Source of the DNA: Neckera pumila
Lineage: Eukaryota; Streptophyta; Bryopsida; Hypnales; Neckeraceae
DNA: 64,000 nt
Reading direction: 5' to 3'
Assembly (NCBI GenBank): GCA_963969595.1
Contig: OZ018409.1
Span: 5,284,520 to 5,348,519, forward strand
Below the pieces are notes generated by a model. It saw only the letters and a program-made list of their open reading frames with translations, ran no database searches and was not told the DNA's origin. Position numbers and translations under genes: made by a program. Numbering within the stretch: the first letter of the stretch is position 1; each line of letters begins with the position of its first letter. Of the stretch, positions 1 through 11,783 are shown piece after piece.

Positions 1-215
1 GGGGAAAGTAAAGAATGAAAAAAAAAATGGGAAAAGTAAAGAATGATAAAAAAAAATGGGGAAAGTAAAGAATGATAAAAAAAAATGGGGAAAGTAAAGA
101 ATGAAAAAAAAAAATGGGGAAAGTAAAGAATGATAAAAAAAAATGAAGAAAGTAAAGAATGATCAAAAAAAATGGGGAAAGTAAAAAATGCCCCCCAAAA
201 TGAAGAAAAAAGTAA
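1..215. repeat. 28-29 bp minisatellite at the window edge
   Basis: About seven head-to-tail copies of a unit of the form GGGGAAAGTAAAGAATGA followed by an A-run and T. Copies differ mainly in A-run length and in one T or C after GAATGA; the last two copies are degenerate, one with a C-run replacing part of the A-run. The array is cut by the window start, so its full length is unknown. Confidence 0.9.
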
Positions 216-1496
216 AACCGGTTCCATTTCTCAAAGTCAGGAAAACTAACTAATTGAAAAAACAAAATCCGGATATTTGACTAATTGAAAAAGCAATGAA
301 AGGATTTCAGCCGATGAAATTCTCAGAGTTTAGGTTGGCTTCCGGGTGAATTTTGGAATTTCCGAGCTACCCTACAGAAACTAGGAAATCCACCGATTTT
401 GCCACAGAACTTCCCGGACCCTGGTCCACACTATAGAAATATTCACTGCTTTTGTACAATGACGCAATCAATTCAAAGCTATGTGTATATCTTAGAGCAT
501 TGCCACTGTGACACAGGCAAATCCCCATAGCAAACTTGACATAGCAAGCTCCTCATATGATGGCAAGCCCGAGCAGCCAATAGTCCACACCGTGACTCTG
601 ACACATAGTGTGTAGTAAATGCCAGATGAACCAGGAGCTATTTTGGGTGAGTTCAACACCACGGTGCTCAAATTGCCATTATGAAAAGAGCTACTCACCC
701 CAAATTGGACGCACAGTGCTCAGAACTAGGTCAACCCAGGCTCCTCAAGAATCTCACCGTGCACACCAAGCTCAAGTACCTTGGGCCAAAAATGGAGCGC
801 CCGGTGCCTCGAAAACAATGCCCTGCGTCACGGTGGAGATTGTTTTTCCTCCCGGGCCCGGCCTATGGCGTCCCGGTTTGCTTGCCCGTATCACAGTGGC
901 CATGCTCTTAGATTTGTGCACCAGTTCAAGACTTGGTTCAGAGAGTGGCATGCACCTCCATGTGGAACAAGCATTGATCCATGAGTTAGTTTATCTTAGA
1001 TAAGGCAACCTAATTGACAAGGCAACCTATTTTCACTATTTTGTAAAAGTTATTTTGAGACATCCAGAGCACTAAGATCAGTGTTTGGGATGTTTTTTGA
1101 GTTTCATTAGCTATTTTCCTTTAATTCCCATATTGAATTGTTTCTTCAAGTATGGAGTCCGGTGATTTTCTCTATTTTTATTCCAAATAGAAGGTTTCTA
1201 GATTTTTTCATTGGTGTTTAGCAGAAGTATTCAAATTGCAACCGGGTTTTTTTTCCCAATTTCAGGTGCCATCTAACTAGGTGCTATTTTTTCCGGAACA
1301 TTGATCCAAAGTTCCAAACCAGTAGTCTTTCCCATCTTTGCTTTAATTATCATACCCTAAGACAATGGTCCCCAAATGTGATTTTTGTAATTAGTATGAG
1401 TTTCTAAAATACTGAATGTGAGAAAACATGAGAAGGATGTGACAAAAAATAGGCAAATTTGTTTTATCTTTTGGTCACATAACATTCTTGAGCAAA
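216..1496. other. Intergenic, no supported gene
   Basis: AT-rich DNA with a moderately GC-richer patch around 560-960. Several short overlapping open frames occur there on both strands, but none shows a recognisable domain or codon structure. Nothing else is identified. Confidence 0.5.
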
Positions 1497-1798
1497 GCAT
1501 TACATGAGATTCGGGGGTCTTAGAAGGCTCTGAGTTCCCCTGCTGTCTGCTGCGTTCCTGCAATCTGGGAACGCAGCAGCAGCAGCTGGCTGACATGGTC
1601 GAGCGACTGCCACGTCACTTTTTGAAAAAAAAAAAAAAAAAAAAAATTTGCTTAAAATGATATTTTGGTAAGAATTTTTTTTTTTTTTTTTTTGAAATTT
1701 TTTTTTCTGACACACCCATACCGGCGTTCATTGGATCTGGGGAGATCAGGGAACAGGCCTAAAACGGCCCTCCAAGACCCCCAAATATCATCTAATGC
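1497..1798 (-). mobile_element. MITE family D, copy 1 (about 302 bp)
   Basis: Short element with terminal inverted repeats of about 30 bp: the left end reads GCATTACATGAGATTCGGGG and the right end is its imperfect reverse complement (…CCCCCAAATATCATCTAATGC). A second copy lies inverted at 11784-12090. The core shared by both copies carries a CGTTCC…GGAACG inverted motif, a GTGACGTGGCAG-type stretch and a poly-A/poly-T segment that differs between copies. No coding capacity. Target duplication is not clear, so the superfamily is not assigned. Confidence 0.75.
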
Positions 1799-2410
1799 AC
1801 AATAAAGTTTTCTTATTTTGGCTAAAAGGTAACATTGGATTCCTATCATGTGTCGTCTTCCATTCTCTTTGGGTGACATTCTCTTTGGGTGAGTTGATTT
1901 CTCTCTCCATCATTCTAATAGCTCCATCTAAACTTCAATATAATTTCTTCAAGAAATTTGCTCTTTCAAAGTTCCAACTAGTTCAAGGATATCATATCAC
2001 CCTCACAATGGATGAATTTACACCAAGGGGAAACATCACCAGTAGAAAATTTGTCCTTTTGCAACCGGTCACAAACAAATTTCATTTTGATCTCTTACAA
2101 CTTCCTTTGATTTTAAAAACAAGGTTTTTTGGGACAAGTTATTCCGTAAGCCGTCCTTGAAAAACTCATCTTTAGTTTTTATGGAGAAATCATGCGTGGT
2201 TATGGACGAGTCATTCTAGACAATAAAGTTGTAAAAGACCAAATTTCTACTAATATATGCTCCCTTTATTATCAGAGAGAGTGCTAGTTGATATTTGATG
2301 TATAATCCATGCCCCAAAATTTAGAGAATTTGTTTTTTCAAAATGCATTCATTTCTTTCTATCATAAAAATGATAATTTTCAAGAATAATCAAACAAGTT
2401 TAAAGGCTCA
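1799..2410. other. Intergenic, no supported gene
   Basis: AT-rich sequence. The 121-codon open frame at 1795-2160 begins inside the MITE and shows no recognised domain. No RNA gene or element ends seen. Confidence 0.45.
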
Positions 2411-3312
2411 AGTATTCCTTTGGAGGACACTGGGGATTTTGGGCAAGCTCATGTGACCTCAATTTTTCACACGATTTTTTGAGTTTTTTTTAAGAGATAG
2501 TAAATCACATTAGCTTTATGGGAATATAATTTTATTTTCAATTGGTGCCTGAAAGCAAAAGTTATGCCACTCTCTGTGTTTATTTCAGTTCATCCGGGCC
2601 AAAAAAAATCCACAAAAAATTGAATTTTTGTTTTTTGTTTTTTAGAAAAATTATATTTTTGTCTACTTGTAAAGCTTCGATTCATTCCATTTGGACTAAA
2701 TATGAGAAAGTTATGGACAATCTTGTTTTTTGAACAATCTAAGCAAAATCTTAAGAAAATAACTTATAGGATTCATTTCTAAATGCAATTTTTACAATTT
2801 TTCAAAATAAATTGTTGAACATGGTTAAGTTTGCTTGCTAGAACAATCCCATCGTTGGGATTATTGTGTTTCAATTCCATCTTAGAGCTATTAACAATTT
2901 AACATTTCACTCAAGGATCTACCTCTACACATTAAATTTTTTGAGAATGAAAACCAAGTGTTTATTTAAAAAAATTTTATTCCTAGACTCTCAACTGAAC
3001 TCTTCAATCCAAATTTTTTTGAATTTAAAGTCTATATTGTAAAAAGAAATTTCAAATAGGGGTCAAACTCAGCTGAATTTAAAAAAGCAATGTTCAAAAT
3101 GACTACTTTTCCAATTTTGAATGCAAATACCTTCTAGTCCGTACAATCAAACTTCATGAAATTCTTACCACATGATCTTAGACAAGTGAAATACAAGATC
3201 CTATGGTTCAATTCTCAAAAAAATGTTTTTTCTATCTTTGTGGATGAACGCAGCAAAAATGGCAGTTTTGAGTGGATTTTTTTACAGAAAAATGACCTTG
3301 GACCTTTAGGGG
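2411..3312 (+). mobile_element. TTAA-family TIR element, subfamily B, copy B1 (left end degraded)
   Basis: The right end matches the family (AAAATGGCAGTTTTGAGTGG, then CCTTTAGGGG followed by TTAT). The interior shares ordered blocks with copies at 40795-41707 and 28015-29329, including GGATTTTGGGCA near the left end, GGTGCCTGAAAGCAAAAGTT, and a block on neighbouring phrases around AAAGCTTCGATTCATTCCAT. The expected left terminal CCCCTAAAG is not preserved. No transposase open frame is present, so it would be non-autonomous. Confidence 0.7.
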
Positions 3313-3389
3313 TTATAAATTCAAAAGATAAAAAATATTTTTGAAATCACCGATCTGACAAAGCACTAGTAGTGCCTTGTTAGATTCCA

Positions 3390-3446
3390 AATATATACAC
3401 ACACACATATATATATATATAATTTTAATTAATTAATTAATTAATT
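3390..3446. repeat. Compound microsatellite (AC)n-(AT)n-(TTAA)n
   Basis: A run of TATA/CACA dinucleotides passes into alternating AT and then into tandem TTAA tetranucleotides. No associated gene. Such TTAA-rich DNA would also be a favourable target for the TTAA-inserting family seen across the window. Confidence 0.9.
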
Positions 3447-3709
3447 TTTTCTTAAATTGCAGGGCTCCTATTTCTATGTTGCGGCCTTGTACAGGCCCGA
3501 AACTTCTTCTAATGGGCCCCAGGTTCAGGTTGAGTTGCCATAAGTTTCCCAAATCGTGCTTGTTTTGTTCAGTTGGCTTGCCAGGGTGTCTGCCTCATAT
3601 CCCAGCTGGCACCACAATCCACGATCCAGGCTCGGGCCATAAGTTACTCTTTCCTTGTCTCCACCAGGCTTCCTCCTCACAACCTTCAGTTCATCAATGA
3701 CATGGACTT

Positions 3710-4565
3710 TGAATTTTAGAAAAAAAACATTTTTGGATATATGCAACTATAGAATCTTGTAGTAAGTTGGTTGAGGAAGATGTAGAAGAAATTTCAGAAT
3801 TTTGCAACGTATAGATTGCAAGATATTAGAATTTGAATTGACAAAATCCCTTTTGGGGGCCCTTCAAAAAATCAGGCAGCTGCACTTCACAAGGTCACAT
3901 TTGTATGAAAAAATGTCCAAAATGGTGGTTACTCTTTGGAATCATTTTTGAAGTCAAGTTGGCTATATGCTTTGAAAACTTTCAGATTATTTGGAATTGT
4001 ACAACATATAAGAAAAAATAGTAAGTAGAAAAAAGTAGAGAATGATTCAAAACACTAAATTGTTAAGAATTTAATTATTGAAATGAAAAATGCCAATCCC
4101 AATGGTTGTAATAAACAATACACACCAAATTTTTTTTAATATTTTTCAAAAATATTGAAAATTGAGTGAGATAAAGGACTTCAAAGTGTATTATAGAGTA
4201 GAGATTCTATAACTACAGTACCCGCAAACTGAAACTCCTCATAACTTTCATTTCATTAAACAAAATGGAATGATTCAGAACTTTCCATGTATATATAAAT
4301 CTAGAGAACCAATTTCAAATTTTTAATCTTATTTAAAAGTGATTTTTTAGGAATTTTTGGAGCTGCCCGACGAGCATTGAAAATCACATATCATACAATA
4401 CTTTTTAACCATGCAGTTAAAAGTTCTAAAAATTGTTGGGCCTTAAAACTACTCTTCGGAAAAATGTTGTGTGACAATTTCAAAGAAATAAAATAAAATC
4501 TCTACTTGTAGTAAGCTGCCCCAAACTGCTATGTTGCCAAAAAATGTTGTTTGGTCCTTTAAAGG
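3710..4565 (-). mobile_element. TTAA-family element, subfamily A, copy A3 (truncated)
   Basis: Shares the interior of the intact subfamily A copies at 7144-8064 and 49847-50769 (for example a CAGCTGCACTT block, a CATATAAGAAAAAATAGTAAG block and a block with ACTGAAACTCCTCATAACTT), and ends in GGTCCTTTAAAGG followed by TTAA at 4566-4569. The other terminus is not recognisable; unrelated sequence begins upstream of about 3710. Non-coding. Confidence 0.65.
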
Positions 4566-4589
4566 TTAAGCATTTCAGCCATTATTATA

Positions 4590-4812
4590 TTAAAGAACTT
4601 TTTGTGGGGCCTTATTGTTAGTCAAAAGGAGTTTCTAAATTCTCTTAGAATGCATTTTTGGGCACCATGTGAATAAACTACGAATTTTCAAAGTGTTGAA
4701 ATAGGATTTAGGTCAACCAACCATAGACTCTCATGAATAATTGAAGTACATTTTAGGCAAGAATCTAGACTATGCAATTTTAGAAAGTGGTCGGAATTAG
4801 GTGTAGTTACTT
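4590..4812 (+). repeat. Interspersed repeat F, copy 1
   Basis: About 220 bp shared, in opposite orientation, with 21165-21400: blocks TTCTCTTAGAATGCATTTTT, GTGAATAAACTACGAATTT, GTACATTTTAGGCAAGAAT and a terminal GGTGTAGTTAC are in the same order. A partial third copy lies at about 5531-5620. The shared terminal AAGGTAACTACACCTA (as read at 21165 and 5532) may be an element end. Confidence 0.7.
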
Positions 4813-4815
4813 CAA

Positions 4816-5342
4816 CCTCTAAAGACCCATTGTCCCCTCGGGGAATAAATTGGATTTTGGGCAGGTTCATATAACCTCAATTTTCTATGAAACTTTTTCA
4901 TAAGATAGAAAAATTGATTTGCTATGTGGTAATATAATTTTATTTTAATTGGTGACCAAAAGCAAAAGTTATACCACAAAAAGCCTAGAATTGAACTTGG
5001 CGGGCAGCACAAAAAAACTTGCAAAAAGTCAATTTTTTTTTTTTTTTTTGACAATCTCTAAAATATTATGTTTTTGTCTATATGTGAAGTCGGTCAAAGT
5101 CATCTGAAATTGCAAACCAGTGTCCAAAAAAACTTTCTTTTCCAACTTTGAATGCTAATATCTTCCAATCTATATGGTCAAAGTTCATGAAATTTTTACC
5201 ACATGATCTTTGACAAGTGAAGTATAAGATTCCTATGGTTAGATTCTAAAAAAATGTTTTTTTTTGTTCTTGGGTGAATGCAGCAAAAATGGCAGTTTTG
5301 AGTGATTTTTGACAGAAGAATTATCTTGGGACTTTAGGGGGG
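4816..5342 (+). mobile_element. TTAA-family element, subfamily B, copy B2 (internally deleted)
   Basis: Left end CCTCTAAAGACCCATTGTCC follows TCAA; right end is CTTTAGGGGGG. The interior carries the subfamily B blocks (ATAGAAAAATTGATTTGCT, AGCAAAAGTTATACCACA, AAAATGGCAGTTTTGAGTG) but is only about 530 bp against about 910 bp for B5, so roughly 380 bp has been lost. Non-coding. Confidence 0.7.
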
Positions 5343-6236
5343 TAATAGGCGTCTATGGCATTGGGCCCCCAACCTCGCGTGCAACCTAGAGCCCATGTTG
5401 GCCCATCATCCCCTCCGGACTCGCCCCCCCGTTGCAGCAGGACCTAGGCGCTTGATGGAGCCCTAGCAAACAGTGACCCATGTCGCCCACATCAACACAA
5501 CTTGTCCATACAATGACAATGTGATATTCTAAGGTAACTACACCTAAAATCAACCGTGTTCTAATTGCAACCCCTATCTAGGAAGGACTGACATGTTGCT
5601 TGAAGTATGTTCTACTGTCAATGATGAGTTAGGTAGGTTTAATTGGTCGCTTTAAGAGCATACTACCTTCCCCCCCCCCGGCTGGCGACAAGACGTCTTC
5701 ATTGTCCAGAAACCCTGTTCTTCCATCACACACTATCATTGTTTCCCTGGGGGTGCTTCAACTGAAAGGATCAAATTGACTTCCAGGAAGCATTGAACTT
5801 CGGTACTGGGCATTTTTATTTTTATTTTTACCCGGAGTTAATTCCAAGATGAAGCGCAAGAACAAATGGCGGAGAGCCGAGAGCAGCGGCCTAGAGACAG
5901 AAAACCTTCTGTAATGGGCTACAGATGGGCACAATCGACATGTAAGCTAAACTGCAGCTATTTGAAACAGCAGCTTTGCCAGAAAATATGTCGTATTAGG
6001 AGCTGAATTTATGGTGAAATTTCAAGTTTCTCAAAAGGAATGAAAGGATTTTGGAAATATTCTCAGCAATGAACTCTATACCCGGATTTTCAAAAATATT
6101 ATTTCTTTGGTGGATGTGATGAGTTGCTGATGACTGAGGTAAGAATCAGATCTGCAAATATTATATAGTTGATATGACATCACCCAGTGAGTTATGGATG
6201 GCCTTCAGTTAACTTAGCAACATGCAAATAACTTAA
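5343..6236. other. Intergenic; GC-rich patch and partial repeat F
   Basis: A GC-rich patch (about 5350-5480) with C-runs follows element B2; 5531-5620 is a partial copy of repeat F starting CTAAGGTAACTACACCTA. The rest is unassigned; no coding signal is visible. Confidence 0.5.
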
Positions 6237-6243
6237 CCCTTAA

Positions 6244-6464
6244 CCCTGGAGCGCTCCGACATCCATATTCTGGACGATGAACAGAGGGCTTGCAAGTCCT
6301 GTTTCATCCAACTAACTTCTCATTTATCCAATGTAATATTTGAATCTAGAAAAGACAACCTTCCTTAATGACCTAATCCATGAAATTTTGCTAAATGATA
6401 TTTTTGCACAAAGGTATGAGCAAAAATGTGCCAAAATTCAGAAAAGGATTGAGGCGTTTAGGGG
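6244..6464. mobile_element. Short TTAA-flanked TIR element (E1, 221 bp)
   Basis: Flanked on both sides by TTAA (6240-6243 and 6465-6468). Left end CCCTGGAGCGC; the right end GCGTTTAGGGG gives CCCCTAAACGC on the other strand, so the termini are inverted with mismatches. The interior does not obviously match subfamilies A or B. Non-coding; probably a distant, shorter member of the same TTAA family. Confidence 0.55.
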
Positions 6465-6581
6465 TTAAACATAGATAAAGATGTTTGTGTCTGATGAATG
6501 ATAGAGAATTTTTTGAATAGGATGGAAGTGCAACTATTCATTATCAGAATTTATTGTGGAAAGAGGAGATCTTGTACAGTA

Positions 6582-6669
6582 GTTTTTTTTTTTTTTTGAA
6601 ACAAATGAAACGGGATTTCATTGCTAAGGAGAGAAATAACAACCACCAGCCACAGGTGGCCTGGCGGGA
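6582..6669 (-). mobile_element. Very short 5'-truncated retroposon with 10-bp target duplication
   Basis: An 88 bp insert begins (plus strand) with a T-run of about 15, i.e. a poly-A tail on the minus strand, preceded on that strand by …AATGAAATCCCGTTTCATTTG, typical of the 3' end of plant LINEs. It is bracketed by a perfect 10-bp direct repeat, TTGTACAGTA, at 6572-6581 and 6670-6679. Poly-A tail plus exact target duplication is the signature of target-primed reverse transcription. Confidence 0.7.
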
Positions 6670-6679
6670 TTGTACAGTA

Positions 6680-7139
6680 AGTGCTATTGCAATTTTTTAA
6701 GCGAATGATTCACGCAATTACCAAAGGATGATTTCTATGGTTAACACCAACTTCAATTCAGACGGGTCCGTTTCTTTTTCTGCAGCAGTCAGCTGAAGAT
6801 TTGCTTCTGGCAAGAAGCAAAAACAGGAAGCAGGGGGACTAATGGTTTCAGCCAACCTGGTGTCTCCACAATGAAAAACACTGGTCTCTATAAATAACAT
6901 TTTTCAACCTTTTTTATTTGAAGCTTGCTTGAATTAACCCTGAAAATCATGCATTGTGCAACGGAGAGGGTCATTGGAATAAAAAAAAAATTCAAAAGTA
7001 CTCATTGGAAGTCAAGCTACTGTAGATGTTCACCACTTTCCATAAAAAATTTCAAGGATGAATAGTTGTAGTTTTGTCCTACACTGGAGAATTCCTTGTC
7101 ATTCATCGGACACTTATTGTTCGTGGCGTCCATCCTGGA
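6680..7139. other. Intergenic, no supported gene
   Basis: AT-rich; a 60-codon open frame on the minus strand (6718-6900) has no recognisable domain. Nothing else is supported. Confidence 0.45.
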
Positions 7140-7143
7140 TTAA

Positions 7144-8064
7144 CCCCTAAAGGACCAACATGCGTTTTTTGGCCATATAGAAATTTTGGGCAGGTACGTG
7201 TGACTAGAGATATCCATATTTGAGGCTGAAATTTTAATAGAAGGTAGGGACAAGGAATATCTTCATGTGTACCAAGTTTCATGACATTTCAAAATACGAG
7301 TCAAAAGTTGTGACCTAATATGTTACTTTTTTTCCTAACTGGGTAGTTTGGGCAAATAAAAAAAAATCATTTTCTTCGGAATTTTTTTTTGAAATTGGTT
7401 CTCTACATTTACATATACTTAAAAAGCTTTGAGTCATTCCATTTCAATCAATGAGTCAAAAGTTATGAGGGTTTTTGAATTGCGGGCAATTATGGATTCT
7501 CTACTCTAAAAAAAACTTTAAAGTCGTTTATTTAACTCAATTTTCAGTATATTTTTGGAAAAAAATAAAATCCTAGGATGTAGATTGATTATTACAACAT
7601 TGCAACCGTTGGGATTGGCATTTTTAAATTCCATGATTAAGTTTTTAACAATTTAGTATTTTGAATCATTTTCTACTTCTTTCTACTTACTATTTTTTTC
7701 CTATATGTTGTACAATTCCAAATGATGTCAAATTTTTCAAGCATATAGACAACTTGTTTAGGAAACTGAATTCAAAGAAGCACCACCTTTATCGGCATTT
7801 TTTCATTGAAAAGTGAGCTTGCAAAGTGCAGCTGCCCGTTTTTTTGCAGGATTGAAAAAATGGTTTTTAAGACTTTGAATGCTTATATCTTATGATCCAC
7901 ACGGTGGAATTTTCTGAAATTTTTACTATAATACTAAAATATAATACTACAAGATACTATGGTTACATGTGTCAAAAAAAAAAATTCCAAAAATTTGGTA
8001 GTTGTATTAGAAATGGCAGTTTTGGAGCGTTTTTGGTGATTACATAGTCATGAAACTTTAGGGG
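7144..8064 (+). mobile_element. TTAA-family TIR element, subfamily A, copy A1 (complete)
   Basis: Begins CCCCTAAAGGACCAA and ends AAACTTTAGGGG, with TTAA on each side (7140-7143 and 8065-8068). Nearly the same 920 bp sequence occurs in reverse orientation at 49847-50769. There is no long open frame, so it depends on a transposase encoded elsewhere. TTAA target plus C-run termini are the hallmark of piggyBac-like elements, but no transposase is present to prove that assignment. Confidence 0.85.
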
Positions 8065-8068
8065 TTAA

Positions 8069-9075
8069 AGGGTCTGTTCAGCTTCGAGTCGGGTCCTTAG
8101 GTCATGTTTATATATCTATTATGTTAAGTATGTAGTGTAACAACCTCATGTTGTGACTCTAGTCACAAATTCCATCAAGTCTTCATCCCGGAGAAATATC
8201 TTTCAATTATTTCATCTGACATTCATGATGAAAACCTAGAATGCGACAAACATTCTTGTGATTTGTCATGCACACTCTTCGTTCTACAATACGTGCAAGC
8301 TAGAATTGTATAAGTGGATACTTACTATTGTTTTTGCTTTGTCATTAGGCCTCAAGCGTGTAACCATTTCATGTAAAGTAGTGAAAGTAGAGTAAACCAG
8401 GAGCTAGCTTCATAAGCTAATTTCCAACACTATTGTCTAAATGTTTTTGAGCCAAAGTGAATAGAGCTTTATTATATTATTCTATAGGGTTGGAAATTTC
8501 CTACATTATCATTTAAGAGGTGAAATATCCTATCATTATTCAATGTTTTAAAAAACATCAAGTAGGTCAAGAGTCAAAATGAAATTGGTATTGACATGAT
8601 AATATAGTTTAGAAGAAATCAAAGACAAGAGCAACATTGAGGTGGACAATAATTTTCATGCGCATTGAAATATAGGTCAATTTAGTCTATCATTTTCAAA
8701 AAGAATTCAAATGGCATTCCAATTCTATGTTAAATAATGTTGTATTGATGATAAGAGTCCATTGATTGCCTATTGACAAGGGTTATAGTACAATTAGAAT
8801 CCCACTATTTCCAAAACAATGTCATTAGAGATTTTTGGATGTAGTCTGTTCAACAAATTCTAGATCAATATCATTATATAATTCAAATTTCAATTCATGA
8901 GATAGATGACCCATTGTTGATATTCCTCTAAATGCCAAGCCTATTCTAGATGTCTCTTCTTCCAAAAAAAATTGCATCAAAATGTCTTCAAAAGTGTAAA
9001 AAAATGCAATTAAATACAACAAATGGTGATATTGGGAATTAAAAATATTCATATTCAGGTTGAAAGTAGTAGTTC
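8069..9075. other. Intergenic, no supported gene
   Basis: Uniform AT-rich DNA with frequent stops in all frames. No element ends, RNA gene or tandem repeat recognised. Confidence 0.45.
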
Positions 9076-9079
9076 TTAA

Positions 9080-9987
9080 CCCCTAAAAGACAAAGGCTTT
9101 TTTTCTGCCAAAAACTTTCAAAATTTCCATTTCTAGAGCAAAGAGTAAAAAAATTTAAAAATTGTTTTTTTTGCACATCTAACCATGGGTTCTTATATCT
9201 AACTAGTATAAGAATTTGTGGAAAAAATTTCAGAATTTTTGACCGCACAGATTGCAAGATATCTGCGTTTGAAGTGAACAAAATAAGTTTTTCAACACAT
9301 TGCGGGACTAGATTTTATGACTTTGAACATTTTTGACTTTAAATTTCTGCACTATATAGTTTTGAGCTTTAAATTTTTATAAAAGAGAACTGAACTGAAA
9401 ACGTAGAAAAAATTCAAAAAATTCAAAAAATTGTTAAGTAGAAGTAGATATGAGATAGAAGGAAAATCTAAAATATTAATATCTTTTATATGGAATTAAA
9501 TAGCACTAATTCCAATGGTGAGATTGTTGTAGCAAAAAAATAAAACCTTGTGGAGCTTTTTTTTTTGAAAAGTTGTAAAAATTGCTTTCAAACATGAATC
9601 CTACAAGTTATTTTTTTCAAGAAAATGCTCTAAGTGCCCAAAAAACAAGATTGTCCATAACTTTTTCATAAAAGCTTTGATTCATTTCATTTTCATCCAA
9701 ATGAAATGAATCAAAGCTTTCTAGATAGGAAAAAAATATAATCTATTAGAAAAAAAATTTAAATTTTTTTAAATTTTGCTAATGTTTTTACTGCCCCCCC
9801 TCTTTTGAGCTTATTTGGGCATAGCTTTTGTCCCTGGGCATTGATTTAAAAAAAATTGTATTTTCATGAAGCTTAGCATTTTTTCTATCTTCAAAAAAAG
9901 TTTCAAAAAATTAGAACAAAAATTCAACGTGTAGGTATATGCCCAAAATCCCATTTGTCTCCCAAAAGGACAATGGACTTTTCGGAG
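9080..9987 (-). mobile_element. TTAA-family element, subfamily B, copy B3
   Basis: Left end CCCCTAAAAGACAAAGGC follows TTAA (9076-9079); the right end GGACTTTTCGGAG gives CTCCGAAAAGTCC on the other strand, matching the B terminus with mismatches. Its right flank is TGAC rather than TTAA, so that side has mutated. Interior blocks are shared with B4 and B5 in reverse orientation. It carries a private 22-bp hairpin at 9671-9720. Confidence 0.7.
9671..9720. repeat. Perfect 22-bp hairpin inside copy B3
   Basis: AAAGCTTTGATTCATTTCAT at 9671 continues for two more T, then a 6-base loop, then its exact reverse complement to 9720. Other B copies have only one arm followed by different sequence, so the second arm looks like a local inverted duplication specific to this copy. 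Confidence 0.85.
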
Positions 9988-11783
9988 TGACTATGCATCA
10001 TGGTAGGGCTTGATTGCTTTACAAGAATCTTAATCAACTATTTTAGAAAATCCAATTGAACCTAGTCAGAAAATCTCTAATTCCTACCCCCCACATGGTA
10101 CATATTTATTGAAAATTTTCCAATAGAAGGAAAAAATTTAATTCTTCCAATTTCATGGATAAAAATTCTTGTGCATTCCTTAAAGTGGATGAAAAATGTT
10201 ATATTGTGGATTCTTCATAGTGATGCATTCTTCATGATAATTTGCTCACAAACATTCTTCATCCTTTACAATAGTGCTAGTATGCCTTGTGCGTTGCTAT
10301 AATCATTAGTATGCCATTTGTAATTGCCACAACAATGATGGCTTAGCCTTTTTAAATCTCTTCTCATACTCATATTTCAATCCTTTAATATGGTAAATCA
10401 TCCATAGCATTGAGATATAACATCATGTGTGCTATCAACTTTTGTATTAATTTTTTTATTATAAAAAATTGGTATACAAAATAGCAAAAGTATTAGCAAA
10501 CAAATTTATAAGAAAAGGTAAAAATTAAGTATTGGTAAATAGTGTTCAAAGTGTTCTATAATCTCAATGGCCTAATGGCTTAATGGCTCTCTACAACCAA
10601 TTTTCTAATTTCTTTTGTCAATAAAAACTTCAAAGTTTTGCCTTGCCCGTTGGAATGCAATGAAATTCACTTTGTGTACATACACAAACCAAAGCGCTTC
10701 TAATGGCACCAAGGGTTCCCATGTTGGCCCGTCAATCGCCCAAGATCTCAACGTATGTTAGAAACAATCAAATAAAACACAACAAAAGAAATGTTTGTCT
10801 TAATAGCATAGACTTGTATATCCTGGATTATTGTCACCATTAGTACATCATTTGTGATTGTCGTAGAAGTGTTAGTTCATCCCCTATTATATCTCCTTTC
10901 ATTTCAATTTTTTAATTCTTAAAATAGGATAAATTATCCATAGTATTGATGTTTGATAGCATGTGTTCTATCATTTTTTGCATTAGATTTGAAGACTAAT
11001 CTTATGTATACTACCCCCTTTTGCCTAGGACTTTCCACCATACTAAAGGCCCCCTCATTGTTTCAAACGTTGAGAAATGTCAATTACCATCACAAACAAA
11101 ATAAAAGAAAAAGAAAAAGAAAGAAGTAAAAAGTAAAAGTATCTATACTATCTATCTTAATAGTTTACTAGTGTGACCCTGTGCCGTTGGCCCAATTTTC
11201 ATCTACTCCCGGTTCCACTCTTGGTTCTACTTCCGATTCTATTCCCAGTTCTACTCCCGGTTCCACTCCCAGTACCAAGAATGCCACCAAAATCAAAGTA
11301 AAAGTAATTTTCTAATTTTTTAATCAATAAATACTTTGAAATTCAATAACTTTTGCACCACTGCTCCAAACGCCACAAAACCAAGTCAGTGCACCCCTCC
11401 TCGGCGAGAGCTTTCCGACGGTACTAAGCATGCGGCCGGGGGACACACGGTCAGGAAGTTGTCCAGGCTACAAACAAAACAAAACAAACAAACAAACAAA
11501 CAGCCTCATTTAAGGTATTGATAATAGAACCTTATAAAATATGAAGGCCAAGATTAGACTAAATATATTATATTAGGGAGGGTCATTACACTAATGACAT
11601 TTGTATTTAGCCGAAGCCGAGACCGGACAATCAATAGTTTCTGATGTATAGGTATAAGTATATACCAAACATTGTATCAGAATTGCCTTGTGCTCTAGGA
11701 ACCCTAACACCGTGTAGGTACCCGTGGACTCTCCTATGACCGCGATTCCAACCACTTCCTGTAAGGCCAAGATTATTGAGACC
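9988..11783. other. Intergenic, no supported gene
   Basis: AT-rich DNA. A run of short imperfect repeats of the type GGTTCTACTCCC / GGTTCCACTCCC lies at about 11208-11275, and an (AAAC)n microsatellite at about 11475-11505. Open frames are short and unsupported. Confidence 0.45.

Noticed and set aside
1..215. CRISPR-like array
   Set aside because: Units are head-to-tail without unique spacers, and the sequence is eukaryotic; it is a minisatellite.
7144..8064. Interstitial telomere tract because of CCCTAAA
   Set aside because: The motif occurs once at each terminus and not in tandem; it belongs to the terminal inverted repeat.
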